Numbered from the stretch's first letter, positions 10,864 to 21,889 are shown. The stretch: DNA of 64,000 nt from Helichrysum umbraculigerum (GCA_949592205.1 CATIUR010000005.1:26739679-26803678); one strand, 5' to 3'. Numbers and translations: made by a program. The notes: generated by a model from the letters alone, not told the origin.

Positions 10864-11358
10864 TCATCTACCCTCCGTCAACTTTAGCACCAAAGATCCA
10901 GTTTTCATATGATGATGGTGTTTGATGGTATTAAGAGTTTCAGTGTTTTTTCTTCTAGCAATTGATGTATAATCGGTAGGCGAGTGGGCTAAAACTGTAT
11001 GAACTTGACGAACTAGGGTTTTGGCTAATAATTGACCGATATTACCACACCCTATGATGGTGATCTTTAGGGTTTTTGATTTGGCGATGCGGTCGGATAG
11101 TTTGGATTCGTAATCGAATGGTTGGGCGGCGTCTTGTGTGGAGATTTTGAAGGTGCGGCGGAGGGTTAGGGTTTTGGTGGTTCGCATATGCGACGGTGGC
11201 AGAGGGTGGGAGAGATGGTGGGGGGTGTGGTGGCGATGCTGGTAGTGGTGGTGGTTAGAGATGCGATGACAGATTGACGATGCCTCTTGTTGTACTATGA
11301 CGGTGGAGTTTTGGTGTTGTGGTGGCTGAGCCACGATGATAGGGATTTTAGGGCACAA
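10864..11358 (-). pseudogene. Captured arogenate dehydrogenase (TyrA) fragment
   Basis: On the minus strand an open frame of 164 codons contains the start of plant arogenate dehydrogenase, the NADP-dependent enzyme that makes tyrosine from arogenate in plastids. The recognisable part is about 60 codons (nt 11133 to about 10950): DAAQPFDYESKL, then the Rossmann start LKITIIGCGNIGQLLAKT (GxGxxG present) and TVLAHSPTDY. The part before it (MRTTKTLTLRRTFK, from 11187) looks like the end of the transit peptide, and the His/Pro-rich frame before that is probably a non-coding leader. After about codon 136 similarity is lost and the frame ends. With only the N-terminal piece it cannot be an enzyme. 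It lies inside the MULE arms, so it is a captured fragment. Confidence 0.85.
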
Positions 11359-12101
11359 GAATTGGAATTGGGTAAATTTGAAATCTAGAATTGTAGAGTT
11401 TGATTCTTTATGATGATGGTAATCGAGAAAGATGCGGTTTTTTTGCGAGTTGTTTAATTTTGGTGAAAGTGAATCGGCAATCTATTTGGACGTTTGGAGG
11501 ATAAGGATAACTTGTCATTTTTAAGTTTGGCGGTGGGTTTTAGTAAGGGTATTTATAACGACGTGGACATTTTGGACAATGTAACACCCCCAAATTCGTC
11601 TGTTTTGTTTAGCAGAAGCATTTAGTTTAAGTATGGGGGTGCCACAATAACAAAGCATGCATACGTATCAGAGCATATGATTACAACAGAACATAATATA
11701 TTAAGATGCCAAAAGTATTAATTACAAAGTTTACGATTCATCGAATCGTACAAGTTAAAAGTAATAAGTTTACAAAAGTAGATTTCTGGAATATGACTAA
11801 AACATTTCAGTTATACTAAAGAAATCCGTGTGTTTCCAAAAAGTTGGCATCCTAAAACTTCACGGGTCGCCTAATTCTCCATGTGTGTTGGTGATTCTTA
11901 CGTGCTGCTAATTCCCTGAAAAACATAGTAAAATTCAACAACGAGGTTGAGTGAATTCACAGGTTTTATGTTTGCAATCGTAGAGTCGAGTTGTAAGCAC
12001 AGTTGTTTAAATCATATACGTTCACAAATACGTTCACAAATAGTTATTGCCATAACAGTCAGGTAAAGTTTAGCAGAATGTTATCCAAAGTATAAGTTTA
12101 G

Positions 12102-12501
12102 TGGGTTGTTCGCCCAAAGTTTAGTTTACGTGGGATGTTACCCAAAATGTCAGTTTAAAACACGTGCTGGTCGTTCTCCAGCATTTTACAAATAGTACCG
12201 GTCGTTCTCCGGCCAAATACGCACGGGTCGTTCTCCCGTTCAAATAAAACAGTTTAATACGCACGGGTCGTTCTCCCATCCAAACACTGCTGGTAGTTCT
12301 CCAGCGAAACACAGTACCGGTCGTTATCCGGTCAATACGCATGGGTCGTTCTCCCATCCAAAGACGCACGGGTCGTTCTCCCGTCCAGTGGCCAGTCGTT
12401 CTCTGGCACTAAAATACGTTGCTGGTCGTTCTCCAGCGTTTTCATAAAAGTACCGGTCGTTCTCCGGCCAAATCAAAACAGTTTACCGGTCGTTCTCCGG
12501 T
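12102..12501 (-). repeat. Array of covarying hairpins with constant loop TCGTTCT (left LTR)
   Basis: Fourteen short hairpins in 400 bp. Twelve share the 7-nt loop TCGTTCT (two have one change) and have 3-5 bp stems of five kinds: GCTGG/CCAGC (12166, 12289, 12421), ACCGG/CCGG(T) (12197, 12316, 12452, 12485), ACGGG/CCCGT (12223, 12263 imperfect, 12368), ATGGG/CCCAT (12341) and GCCAG/CTGGC (12391). Two upstream relatives, TGGG/CCCA at 12102 and 12131, have different loops. Both arms change together between units while the loop stays fixed. In the element's own RNA the loop reads AGAACGA. In native LTR coordinates the array lies about 1.8-2.2 kb from the LTR start, in the 3' third. Confidence 0.92.
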
Positions 12502-13282
12502 CTAGTTAAAACAGTTTGTCAAATAGTTTATCACGTTTGGTTAGTTTATAGTATGAAAATGTTATTTCATAAACAAAGTTCGCTCAACAGTTCAATAGTT
12601 CAAAGTACTCTAATAGTTCGAGTAAAACACGTATGATAAACAATCATGTAAGTAAAAGCAGTTATGGCAATTAATCAAACAGTTAAACAGTTTAAACAGT
12701 TGACTACGTTTTCCACCCCAAAGTAGTTAAAACAGTAAAAGTAGGGGCTGTGAACTCACCTGTTGAATTAAGTAGTTATGCGAGTGTGATGTGACGCAAA
12801 AAGTCATGTTTTTAAGTATGACATTCCACACTTTTTGGACACATCTTTAGTGAAAACATTCCAAAACAATCATTATTTACTAAAATTCACTAAAGTACTC
12901 CAAATATAGGCGTTGCTACAAAAATCACCGAAAACGTCCAAATAACGAGCAAAACAGAGCGAATAAACAACAACCAATTCTCACACCCTCATTTACCTTA
13001 TGATAAGCACATTCTAACCTTATGATATGTTGTAATAGGTAAAAACGAGACGGTAGAATCAAGAATCATGCAAATTGGGTGAAGAACGGAAGAGATACGG
13101 CTTCTACAGATCGTTAAAAGTCATTCCAAACATGCTTGAGCTACACTCATCCAATTTCTGTGAAATTGGTACCATTAGAAGCGTAACGGAATTACGAAGC
13201 CGTGAGAGAAAGAATCGGGTCAAACGGACGTGTAACGAAGGAGATATGGCCGTTTTAAGCAACGCAGAAAAGTCGAAACATC

Positions 13283-13373
13283 ACGTATACGGCCTTTACA
13301 CACCGTATACGGCCTTGGCAAGCCGTATACGGCCTTGGCAAGCCGTATACGGCCCCCTATACCCCATATACGG
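13283..13373. repeat. Palindrome array CCGTATACGG, 5 units
   Basis: CGTATACGG or CCGTATACGG occurs at about 13283, 13303, 13323 and 13343 with a near-exact 20-bp period, and a variant CATATACGG follows at about 13365. Each unit is self-complementary. It lies about 0.5 kb from the start of the solo LTR, upstream of its TATA-like sequence. Confidence 0.88.
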
Positions 13374-14029
13374 TTTTTGGTGGTCTAGGGGTGGCTTGGT
13401 TGGCTTCCTTCATGCTTGGTTTGCTTGTACGATGCGTTTCGGTGCTTGTACGTATCAATTCCTTTGGCTCCAAGTTTGGCTTCAACTTTGGCTCCAAGAT
13501 TGGCTCCATGGCTCATTACTTTGGCTCCAAGTTGATCTTCACCTATAAATAGATGGCCTCCTCCACCATTTCATACACACCTCACTTCATTCTCATTTCT
13601 CATTTCTCACTTTCTCTCTCACACATTCTCTCTCTAGCACTACTCTTAGGAGTTAGAGGATAATTATTCTTGTAGTTAGTTCCTCTCTCTAGTTTCTCTC
13701 TCTAGCACTACTCTTAGGAGTTAGAGGATAACTAGAGAGAGATTAGTTATGTAGTTAATTAGTAGAGGCTAGCTTATGTAATGCTTGGATATTAATAAAG
13801 AAATACAAGTGTTATTCTGCTCGCAATTCGTATCGGTATTATCTATCCTTTCTATTATTAATTTGTCATATTGTTCTTGTTTGATGTATGTGATTTATTA
13901 ATTTTAGAAATTTTTATTGCTATGCATTGTGAGTAGTTGCTTGTATGTTCGCCATGATTTAGATAGTAGTGAATATATGATTGGGATAATATCGTTATGA
14001 AACAACGGAGGTAACGTTATACGGCTTTC

Positions 14030-14600
14030 ATTTGTATAGCGCCGGAAACATCACTAATGTGTGGAGTACGGAACGTGGAAGCTATGAAAGTCGTGGGCAC
14101 AATCCGTTGTGGAATAATGTTCCCAATTGTTATCTGTATATAGATGATGTTACATTAAACCCTTATCTATATAAATGGGAGTTGTTATACTTTGTTATCA
14201 GTCTAAACTTATCCTGAATTTAGACTTTATTGTTCACCCTTTCCAGTCTTTCACGTGACTATTGCTCTTAGGATAGGACTTTGCAAACCCGAATACTACG
14301 TAAACATAGTTATCTGTGTTACAGTATGAAGCTATGAGACTCTGTTAAATGGCATTGTATTTCGTATAGCGTTGGAAACACCTCGTGTGGAGTACAAATA
14401 CGTGGAAGCTAAGGAAATGCCGTAGGATCATCTCATCGTGGATTACCTAGAAGTCACCTTTCTAGAACATGGTCTAGGATACATAAAGCTGTGGAAATGC
14501 TAAACCTTAAAAGTACTGTACACCGTGAGTATACTTAGATATATACAAGCTGTGGAAATACTTAATGCAGTGTACACCGTAAGTATACCTAGGGATGAAC
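14030..14600. repeat. Degenerate internal repeats in the solo LTR
   Basis: Diverged repeats of GTATAGCG-TGGAAACA-GTGTGGAGTAC-CGTGGAAGCTA (about 14034 and 14367) and of AAGCTGTGGAAAT / GTACACCGTRAGTATAC (about 14485, 14517, 14547 and 14570). Function unknown. Confidence 0.6.
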
Positions 14601-15816
14601 GACTGATTGTAAAGGAGGGTCTAATTCAAGACGGAAGTATTTGAGCTTAACTAATAGAATATGAGTTTTGAAAAGAAAGCAAGGAGTCGGCTGTATTCCC
14701 AGATGCTTAAACCCCTTAACTCTTCATAACCGATAGTTTAGAATAACATAGTTAAATAACCATTATACATTTAGATGACACATTTAGGTTTAGGTGTTAA
14801 GAAAGGTCAGAGTATCCTTAATGGCAGTTTGTTACCTCATGCATGCACCCCGGAATTATCTCTAGAGACTCACTATTCCGTAACAGGGTAGTTGAGCAAG
14901 GGTCACTGTACCGTCACAAGGGCAGTGTTGGGGGGTTGAGCAACCTGTACTGATCAGAATCACCATAGCCTAGGTACTCAGTGACATACTAATTTAGAAC
15001 CGGAACTAAATAAGTAGGGTCCTAGTGTTTACACCTAAGTTTATTTGTTTGTCAACTGAATGTGTCCCCATATAATCATCATCTCTGCACATACACTATC
15101 CTAAATCATGGTGAACCACGTCTTTGCTATCCTTAGGTGTTACATATGCTAGTCTCCCTTTACTTTTATGCTTTATAAGTTTTAGTAGTTTAACTAGATA
15201 AAAACCAAAAACAATCACCTATCCACTTATTCAAACCCTAGCTTGAAAGTTAGTTTATCGGAACGAGCTCTGTTTCAATTCTACCGTCGTGAGGAACGAC
15301 CCTGGATCATCCTTACCGCATACTCGTATCAAGGTATTCGTACCAGTACCAGTAGGTAGTACGGAGGTTTAGGCTCCCCCGACTATTATAAATTTAAAAC
15401 TACCACCTGACGCCGCGCCTAGTGGAAAGGTCTGCAACGATAGGAAGCAATTCCTGAACCGACCGCTGGGTGCGCGTCAGAGTGCTAGCAAACCTAAGCC
15501 CAAGTACAGTCCGAAATCTCCTAACGTCCTAAACGTATGAGATTTAATAAGTATGTGGATGTCTAAGCTAATCATCCATGCTAGTGTTCGTACAACCAAG
15601 TAATGTCCAAAGTGTTTGTTAAACGTTTACGTTTGCATTTCGTTGTTGGTGAAAATGTATACGACTCGTTGGTGATAGTTTGAAATCATAATTTCAGTAA
15701 AATAAGTATGTTTGTAATGTTTGTATCGTTCGTATATCGTATCGTATGTAAATATTCGTTTCCGGTTAAGTTCGACACTTAGTTTAAAAAAATAAGTTGC
15801 AAGTTTTCTGTTTTTG

Positions 15817-16089
15817 GCGACACTGGTCTAGTGTGCTATAGGCGACACTAGTTAGGTGACACTTACTGAGTGTCGCTAGATTTCTGATTTTCAATTGAGT
15901 AGCGACACTTGGTTAGTGTCGCTATAGGCGACACTTGTTCAATTATGGCGTCACTAAAGTAGTGTCGCTAGGATGGATCTGGTTAAGTATTTCGGCGACA
16001 CTTAAGTAGTGTCGCTATAGGGGCGACACTTAGGCATAACGACACTTAGCTAGTGTCGCTAGCACTGTTTTTGGCACATAGCGACACTT
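15817..16089 (-). repeat. Hairpin array GCGACACT / AGTGTCGC (left LTR)
   Basis: Six or so hairpins with arm AGCGACACT, a loop of 4-6 nt (GGTCT, TACTG, TGGTT, TAAGT, TAGCT) and arm AGTGTCGCT, plus single arms. Loops vary while arms are constant, the opposite of the TCGTTCT array in the same LTR. It lies about 0.9-1.16 kb from the LTR start. The equivalent array in the other LTR is at 28831-29105. Confidence 0.92.
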
Positions 16090-16978
16090 CCAACTGTTCG
16101 ACGAACAGCTTGAAAAAGTCGGGTTTTTGGTCGATTTTGGACGTTTTTGGTTGTATAAATCACTAAAACATGGAAATCTAAGTATACTAAACATGAAACA
16201 TGAAAGAAAACTTCGAAATCAAAGGATTTACGGAAAATGTCGGAAACTTACGGGTGTCGGTTTTGAAATCCGAAAAGGTAGGAGTGTAGATCGTGATCCC
16301 GTGATCGTTTTTCTCTAAATGGTTAGATGATTCGACGCGTTTTTGATGTAGTATTTGGTGATTTTTGTGTGATGTTTTTTTAGAGTGAGAGAGAGTTGAG
16401 AGAAAAAGAGGGTAGAAAGAGAAGTGAGATGAAAGAAAAGTGAAAGAAAAGAGGTGGGAAGGTGGGTTTTGGTAGGTGATTTGCCTCCCTCCTCATCTTG
16501 TGGTATTTTACCCGTGTTCGTTTACCCGATCGTTAAATGTTACTTTATTTTAACTAATATATTTTTAATTACATATTTCATTTTATTTTTAATTAGGATC
16601 TTTTTATGAAACCAAATTAATTTAGTTATAAAATTTTAACTTTGTTTTATTTTAATTATAGAAGTTTACGTTTTACGTTATAAAATGATATGTAAATATT
16701 ATCGACATAATATTTAATTGTTAATATCGTTATTTAAATATTTCGTTTTATTAAATAATTTTGTTCACCAACAGTCGCATATTTTTGTCGCGTTTGTTTC
16801 CAATTCGATTCGTATGTAATTACATCTAATTTCAAATAAGTAATGCTAAGCGTATCAACTAGTTGGGCTGTGCTAGACTTACCTCTAAAATGTGTTGTGA
16901 ATTCACTCAAGTAGGGAATTAGCCTAAAATGCAAATGTTTAGCGTTAATAATTGTGTTTAAATTTGCGGGGTGTTACA

Positions 16979-16986
16979 TTCTTCCC
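16979..16986 (-). other. Polypurine tract of the gag-only element
   Basis: GGGAAGAA on the minus strand lies immediately before the 3' LTR, where plus-strand DNA synthesis is primed. Confidence 0.7.
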
Positions 16987-17259
16987 ATGTTAGAGAAATC
17001 TCGTCCCGAGATTTAAAAGTCAAGTCGGATCGCCCGCGGCGTATGTTCTCCGATAAATTATGTCGTCAATAATAATACCCATTTGCGTGGCGCTCAATTG
17101 TTGCCAGAAAAGTTTTAACGATTTAGTATACTCGCGGTATAGTTTAAATAGTTATGCGTTTTTCGTTTCATGGTCAAAGTTTACCAAGCGTTATGTTCGA
17201 ATTGGTATCCGAATAAAAGAAATGTTAAATCGTAGCAACGGCTATTAAGACATACCGTG

Positions 17260-18477
17260 CTAGCCGAGGTCCGCAACCGTTTCCGCTGCACGGAGGATGT
17301 ATGCGCGGCTACGACCCGGTGGGATGGTTGCGATGCGGTTGTTGTTGTTCTGATTGTTGTTCCCGGGGTTGTTCTGGTTGTTGTTTAGTTTTGGACATTG
17401 GTTTCGATAGTGCCCCGGCTCGCCGCACTCGAAGCACGCATTTGTTCGAGGAAGAGGGTTGGTTTTACAGTTTTGGGCCAAATGACCCCAGTTTCTGCAG
17501 TCTTGACAAAAGGCGCATTCGCCTGTGTGGTGCTTCCCGCACTTGTCACATTTCGGTTTGTTGCCAAGATAGGTTTTTGGTCCAGGGTTGGTGATTGCGG
17601 CGTAGGCTCGGGCGTTTCCCGGGTTCCTGTTTTGTTGACCCTGACGGTCGTTATCCTCGTTGTTCCATTTGCGTTTGTGGGTTCCAGAGTCGCCCGCATC
17701 AGTACGGGTAAGTTCAGCTTTCCCTGTAGTAGTTTTCAGGGTTCCAATCAAGATTGCGTCGTCAGTCAAACTTTGAGCCAGATCCACTGCGCTCCTAAAG
17801 GTAGTCGGTTTGGAGGACATAACCATGCCTCGGATCTGTGGGGCTAAGCCCTTGTTGTAACGCTTGATGCGTTTGCTCTCGGAGGTCACCATGTGGGGTA
17901 CCAGGCGTGCAAGTTCCTGGAATCTTGTTGTGTAACCGGTGATGTCAGCGCCGGTCATCTGAATGTTCCAGAGTTCGGCTTCAAGTTTCTGCATCTCGTC
18001 GGGAGGGCAAAATTCCTCCATCAGCATCTGTTTCAGAGTTCCCCAGGTCATGGAGTAAGCAGTTGGGCGTCCCATAATTTGCACCTGAGCGTTCCACCAG
18101 GTTAGCGCTTTGTCGGCCAGAATGCAGGTGGCGTATTTCACTATTTTGTCGGAAGCGCAGTCGCTGATGTCGATCACCGATTCCATTTTCTCGATCCAGT
18201 GGACCAGGCCAATGGCCCCTTCGGTCCCGGTGAAGGTGTTGGGTTTACAAGACTGGAAGGTTTTGTAGGAACACCCCTGCTGGGTATTGGTTGGGGTTTC
18301 GCTGTTGACTGGAGTGGCTCTGCTATTGTTGGTCAGGTTTTCACGATTGCGGCTGGCCTCATATTGAGCGATGGCTTCAGCCACGCGGCGTTCGATTATT
18401 TGCTCGGTTGTTTCTGGAGGCGGAGGTGGAGGAGGAACATTTCGTCGACTGTTTCGAGTATTTCTTTTAGGCGGCAT
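17260..18477 (-). CDS. Gag polyprotein of a chromovirus-like Ty3/gypsy element
   Basis: A Gag of 405 residues, the structural protein that packages retrotransposon RNA into virus-like particles. The N-terminus is basic (MPPKRNTRNSRR) followed by a proline run. The middle is a retrotransposon gag capsid domain (about residues 70-240; LADKALTWWNAQ at about 120-131). The C-terminus has a Cys/His-rich module (CDKCGKHHTGEC, 310-321) and two CCHC zinc knuckles (CQDCRNWGHLAQNC 324-337 and CFECGEPGHYRNQC 348-361), then an Asn-rich tail. The ORF stops after RAYILRAAETVADLG, about where related full-length elements continue into protease, so the loss is at the gag-protease boundary. An ATG 15 nt upstream would add five residues; MPP starts are usual in the family. 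It is intact and may still be translated. Confidence 0.93.
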   Translation of the reverse strand: MPPKRNTRNSRRNVPPPPPPPETTEQIIERRVAEAIAQYEASRNRENLTNNSRATPVNSETPTNTQQGCSYKTFQSCKPNTFTGTEGAIGLVHWIEKMESVIDISDCASDKIVKYATCILADKALTWWNAQVQIMGRPTAYSMTWGTLKQMLMEEFCPPDEMQKLEAELWNIQMTGADITGYTTRFQELARLVPHMVTSESKRIKRYNKGLAPQIRGMVMSSKPTTFRSAVDLAQSLTDDAILIGTLKTTTGKAELTRTDAGDSGTHKRKWNNEDNDRQGQQNRNPGNARAYAAITNPGPKTYLGNKPKCDKCGKHHTGECAFCQDCRNWGHLAQNCKTNPLPRTNACFECGEPGHYRNQCPKLNNNQNNPGNNNQNNNNRIATIPPGRSRAYILRAAETVADLG

Positions 18478-18891
18478 GATGACGTTCTGCAAGGAAAGAA
18501 ATTGCAGAAGTCAGTGCCAAAGAAGGAGAATGCGAAGAACATAGTTCTAGTTATCAAACGTTTGGAAAAATTGACAAGTTTTCCCCTTACGTATCTTACG
18601 ACTATGAAACACCCGTATGTACTTAGTATAATATAATCACGTTGGCCAGGCGTCATTATATGATACTAACTACATACTTCTTTCCATCAATCGTTTAATA
18701 CGGTCAGGTTAAATGATAACAGAATGAATCGAACGGAGTACAGTTCAAATAATAGTTTACGCGTATCGACGTGTCGTAACGATAGTTTGTACGTATGCAA
18801 ATGTGTGTATGCATGTGCGTTCTAGCCAAGGCTATAGTCTAGGTCTCTAGGTCTCTAAGTCACCTAAAGTTTCCTAGTTCTCTATAACCAA

Positions 18892-18905
18892 TGGCTCTGA
18901 TACCA
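18892..18905 (-). other. Primer binding site (initiator tRNA-Met), gag-only element
   Basis: The minus strand reads TGGTATCAGAGCCA just inside the 5' LTR, complementary to the 3' end of initiator methionine tRNA. Confidence 0.9.
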
Positions 18906-19430
18906 ATCTGTAACACCCCCAAATTCGTCTGTTTTGTTTAGCGGAAGCATTTAGTTTAAGTACGGGGGTGCCACAATAACAAAGCATGCATACGTATCAG
19001 AGCATATGATTACAACAGAACATAATATATTAAGATGCCAAAAGTATTAATTACAAAGTTTACGATTCATCGAATCGTACAAGTTAAAAGTAATAAGTTT
19101 ACAAAAGTAGATTTATGGAATATGACTAAAACATTTCAGTTATACTAAAGAAATCCGTGTGTTTCCAAAAAGTTGGCATCCTAAAACTTCACGGGTCGCC
19201 TAATTCTCCATGTGTGTTGGCGATTCTTACGTGCTGCTAATTCCCTGAAAAACATAGTAAAAGTCAACAACGAGGTTGAGTGAATTCACAGGTTTTATGT
19301 TTGCAATCGTAGAGTCGAGTTGTAAGCACAGTTGTTTAAATCATATACGTTCACAAATACGTTCACAAATAGTTATTGCCATAACAGTCAGGTAAAGTTT
19401 AGCTGAATGTTATCCAAAGTATAAGTTTAG

Positions 19431-19713
19431 TGGGTTGTTCGCCCAAAGTTTAGTTTACGTGGGATGTTACCCAAAATGTCAGTTTAAAACACGTGCTGGT
19501 CGTTCTCCAGCGGTTTACAAACAGTACCGGTCGTTCTCCGGCCAAATACGCACGGGTCGTTCTCCCGTTCAAATAAAACAGTTTAATACGCACGGGTCGT
19601 TCTCCCGTCCAAACACTGCTGGTCGTTCTCCAGCGAAACACAGTACCGGTCGTTCTCCAGTCAATACGCATGGGTCGTTCTCCCATCCAAAGACGCACGG
19701 GTCGTTCTCTCGT
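19431..19713 (-). repeat. Covarying hairpin array, right LTR, first part
   Basis: The same array as in the left LTR. Here the unit matching 12263 has the fully paired arms ACGGG/CCCGT, whereas the unit matching 12316 has a mismatch (ACCGG/CCAGT). The array continues at 28102-28223 after the inserted element. Confidence 0.9.
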
Positions 19714-21874
19714 TGTAACACCCAGTTTTTGGGTCTAGTAGTATTAAATATTTTATGCCTGCAAGTGATTATTTAAATGTGTCAGAAAATAATTTTGTTG
19801 TGCTAGTTGAAAATAAATGGGTAAAAGAGTCAAATAATTTATTGTGACTAATAAATTATTAATGTTTTTAATTTTATTTAGTTGACGGTAAAATAAAATA
19901 ATGGTTCCCCGAAAATGATTTTAAGTTCCAGGCAATCATAAGTACGGGGAATGAAATTTGGACACTTCTTGTATACCACCAAAATATTAGGTCGGTTTAT
20001 TGTTTTCATCATATATCTACATACATACATATACACGATCATACATACACATACATAACCCTAGATTAATTCTTAAATCACCTCCTTTCATCAAATTAAT
20101 GATGCCAAATTCGATTTCAAGCTTCAAGATCAAGGGTTAGCATCCTCTAATCATTCTAATCAACATGTGAGTCTCAATTTCTTGAAATTTATGAACCCTA
20201 GAATTTGGGGTTTTTGATGTTCTTGATTATAATTCAAAATTAGGGTTTAGATTGGTGAAATTGATGTGAGATAAACTCACTAATGATGATAAGTAGCAAG
20301 ATTCAAGCTAAGAGTTATTATTTTGTTTAGTGTTCTTGTGGCTTATGATGTAATAATGATGAATAACTTGAAATTAAAGATTGTAATGTTTTAATAGTTG
20401 TTAGTTGATGATTATATGAATCAAGCAATATAAACCCTAGCTTAGAAATGTAAAGTTCATGTATGATTATATGTAAAGTGATGAGTTTAGTTGATTATTC
20501 ATGAATTGAAAGTTGTAATCATATTAGAATGGTTAATTGATAATGGAATCATGATTATAAGTTAAGCTTTAACCTAGAAGTGATGAAGTTGATAAATGAT
20601 CATTAATAAAGTTTGTGTATTTAGTTGATGTTTGAAGAATCAATGTTTTAAGTTGATGTATTAGTGAATAATCGATAATAGTTGATTATTAATGATGATT
20701 AACATAATTTAAGCTATAACTTGATTAAGTGTTCATGGGGGTTACAATGATCATTATGATCTTAATGGGTTATATGGTGAATTGGGTGTTGTTTATCCGT
20801 TAGAACACTTAATCGATAATTAAAGAGAATTGTGTGAACTTATGTGGTTAAGTATTCATTAGACTAAATATGATTGTGATTAGTGACTACGAAGTTTATA
20901 CTTATTAAATGTGTTAGCATATTGATAATAGAAATGATTGGGTTATTTGATATGAAGTTGAATAATTCGGATTATTGCATAATCTTGAGACAAGTGACTA
21001 ACTTGTGTATTCTGTGGTAATTCCAGATGTGCAGAAGGCTCGGTGATATTAGACTACTGAGTGGATGCCTGAGGTGGTCGGTGAGTGGATCTCTAATCCT
21101 CAGCGTAACTTGGTTGTAATAAGTTTGGTTACAACAAGTAACGTGTTATTACTTTATTAGTTGCATTGATGATTATGTTGATAGTAATAATACTGTCGAT
21201 ATGTGACTTGTTGATTACGTGATCACCTGATTTATTTGGCCTTCGGGCATCAGTTGTTGATGAGGCCAACGAGTTGTTGAATGGTTGGTTGGGCTAGTTG
21301 GTTATCCAAAGTTTAACACACCTCCTGTGTTAGTTGAAGATAATCACTAGTTATCGGTCTCGTCCGTATGGCCATACGGATAGGTTGGATAAGTGTTCTT
21401 GGGGAGCCACCCGGGTTTATGGTTATCCCCAGAGCCGCCGATCCTCATTATGGTGTTGTTGTTTAGTTGAATTGTTGCATTGTTGAACTGATGTATTGTT
21501 GATGTGTTGTATTGTGTACTTGCTTGTTTAGTGCTAAGTGTTGTACACAAAGTTGTTAAGCTAAGTTAGGCTGTTGATTAGTTATCTGCTCACTTAGCGT
21601 TATGCTAATCCCCCACATTACCCCTTCTTGCAGGCTATGGACTTATTTCCGGGAGGGCAAGAAGTAGGAATGGATGGAATGTTTGACATCATGGCGAAAC
21701 TCTGATAATTAAAGTTTATAAATCAGAGTTGTCCTTTGTTTTCATATAACACCTTGTTGGTAAATGATGATTTAAAATTGTTGAAATTTATTTGTTGTAA
21801 CTATTAATGTTTGTTTGGGATAACGCTTCCGATAAATTATACTTAAATATTTTTTTAAAACAAGGGGTGTTATA
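19714..21874 (+). repeat. Left LTR of the LARD-like element
   Basis: Starts TGTAACACCCAG and ends GGGGTGTTATA. It contains a 16-bp perfect palindrome CCGTATGGCCATACGG at 21363-21378, matched at 27591-27606 in the other LTR. Blocks around 21025-21130 align with the solo LTRs at 586-2652 and 55174-57230. Confidence 0.93.
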
Positions 21875-21877
21875 AGT

Positions 21878-21889
21878 TGGTATCAGAGC
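21878..21889 (+). other. Primer binding site (initiator tRNA-Met), LARD-like element
   Basis: TGGTATCAGAGC lies 3 nt after the left LTR. Confidence 0.9.

Larger units (their letters stand above)
12787..15479 (+). mobile_element. Solo LTR, Tat-like Ty3/gypsy, 2693 bp
   Basis: The element starts TGATGTGACGC and ends GGGTGCGCGTCA, with a perfect 5-bp duplication GAGTG (12782-12786 and 15480-15484). The empty site is preserved in the sister LTR at 28504-28508. It contains a TATA-like CTATAAATAGA at 13543-13553 followed by a CT-rich leader, and an AATAAAGAAAT polyadenylation-like signal near 13795. Near the 3' end is GAACGACCCTGGATCATCC, a motif typical of plant Tat/Athila LTRs. There is no internal region. 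An internal ORF at 13075-13548 has no recognisable domain. Confidence 0.88.
11580..16978 (-). repeat. 3' LTR of the gag-only element (with inserted solo LTR)
   Basis: Reads TGTAACACCCCGCAAATT to GGGGGTGTTACA on the minus strand. About 2.7 kb is native LTR. The segment 12787-15479 plus one copy of GAGTG is absent from the other LTR at 28504-28508, proving a later insertion. Confidence 0.93.

Noticed and set aside
12121..12369. Minus-strand open frame through the hairpin array (and its twin at 19450-19698)
   Set aside because: The frame exists because hairpin units recur with few stops. The translation is a string of GERP/RTT repeats with no family likeness, and both copies lie in LTRs.
12166..12501. 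CRISPR-like array
   Set aside because: Repeats are short hairpins with irregular spacing and non-unique spacers in a plant LTR; no cas genes. It is not a CRISPR array.
13075..13548. 157-codon ORF in the solo LTR
   Set aside because: It spans the CCGTATACGG palindromes and a Trp/Leu-rich repeat of TTGGCTCCAA words; it lies in an LTR bounded by a target duplication.
17301..17847. Plus-strand ORFs opposite gag
   Set aside because: They are antisense shadows of the gag frame, whose zinc knuckles and capsid domain are on the minus strand.
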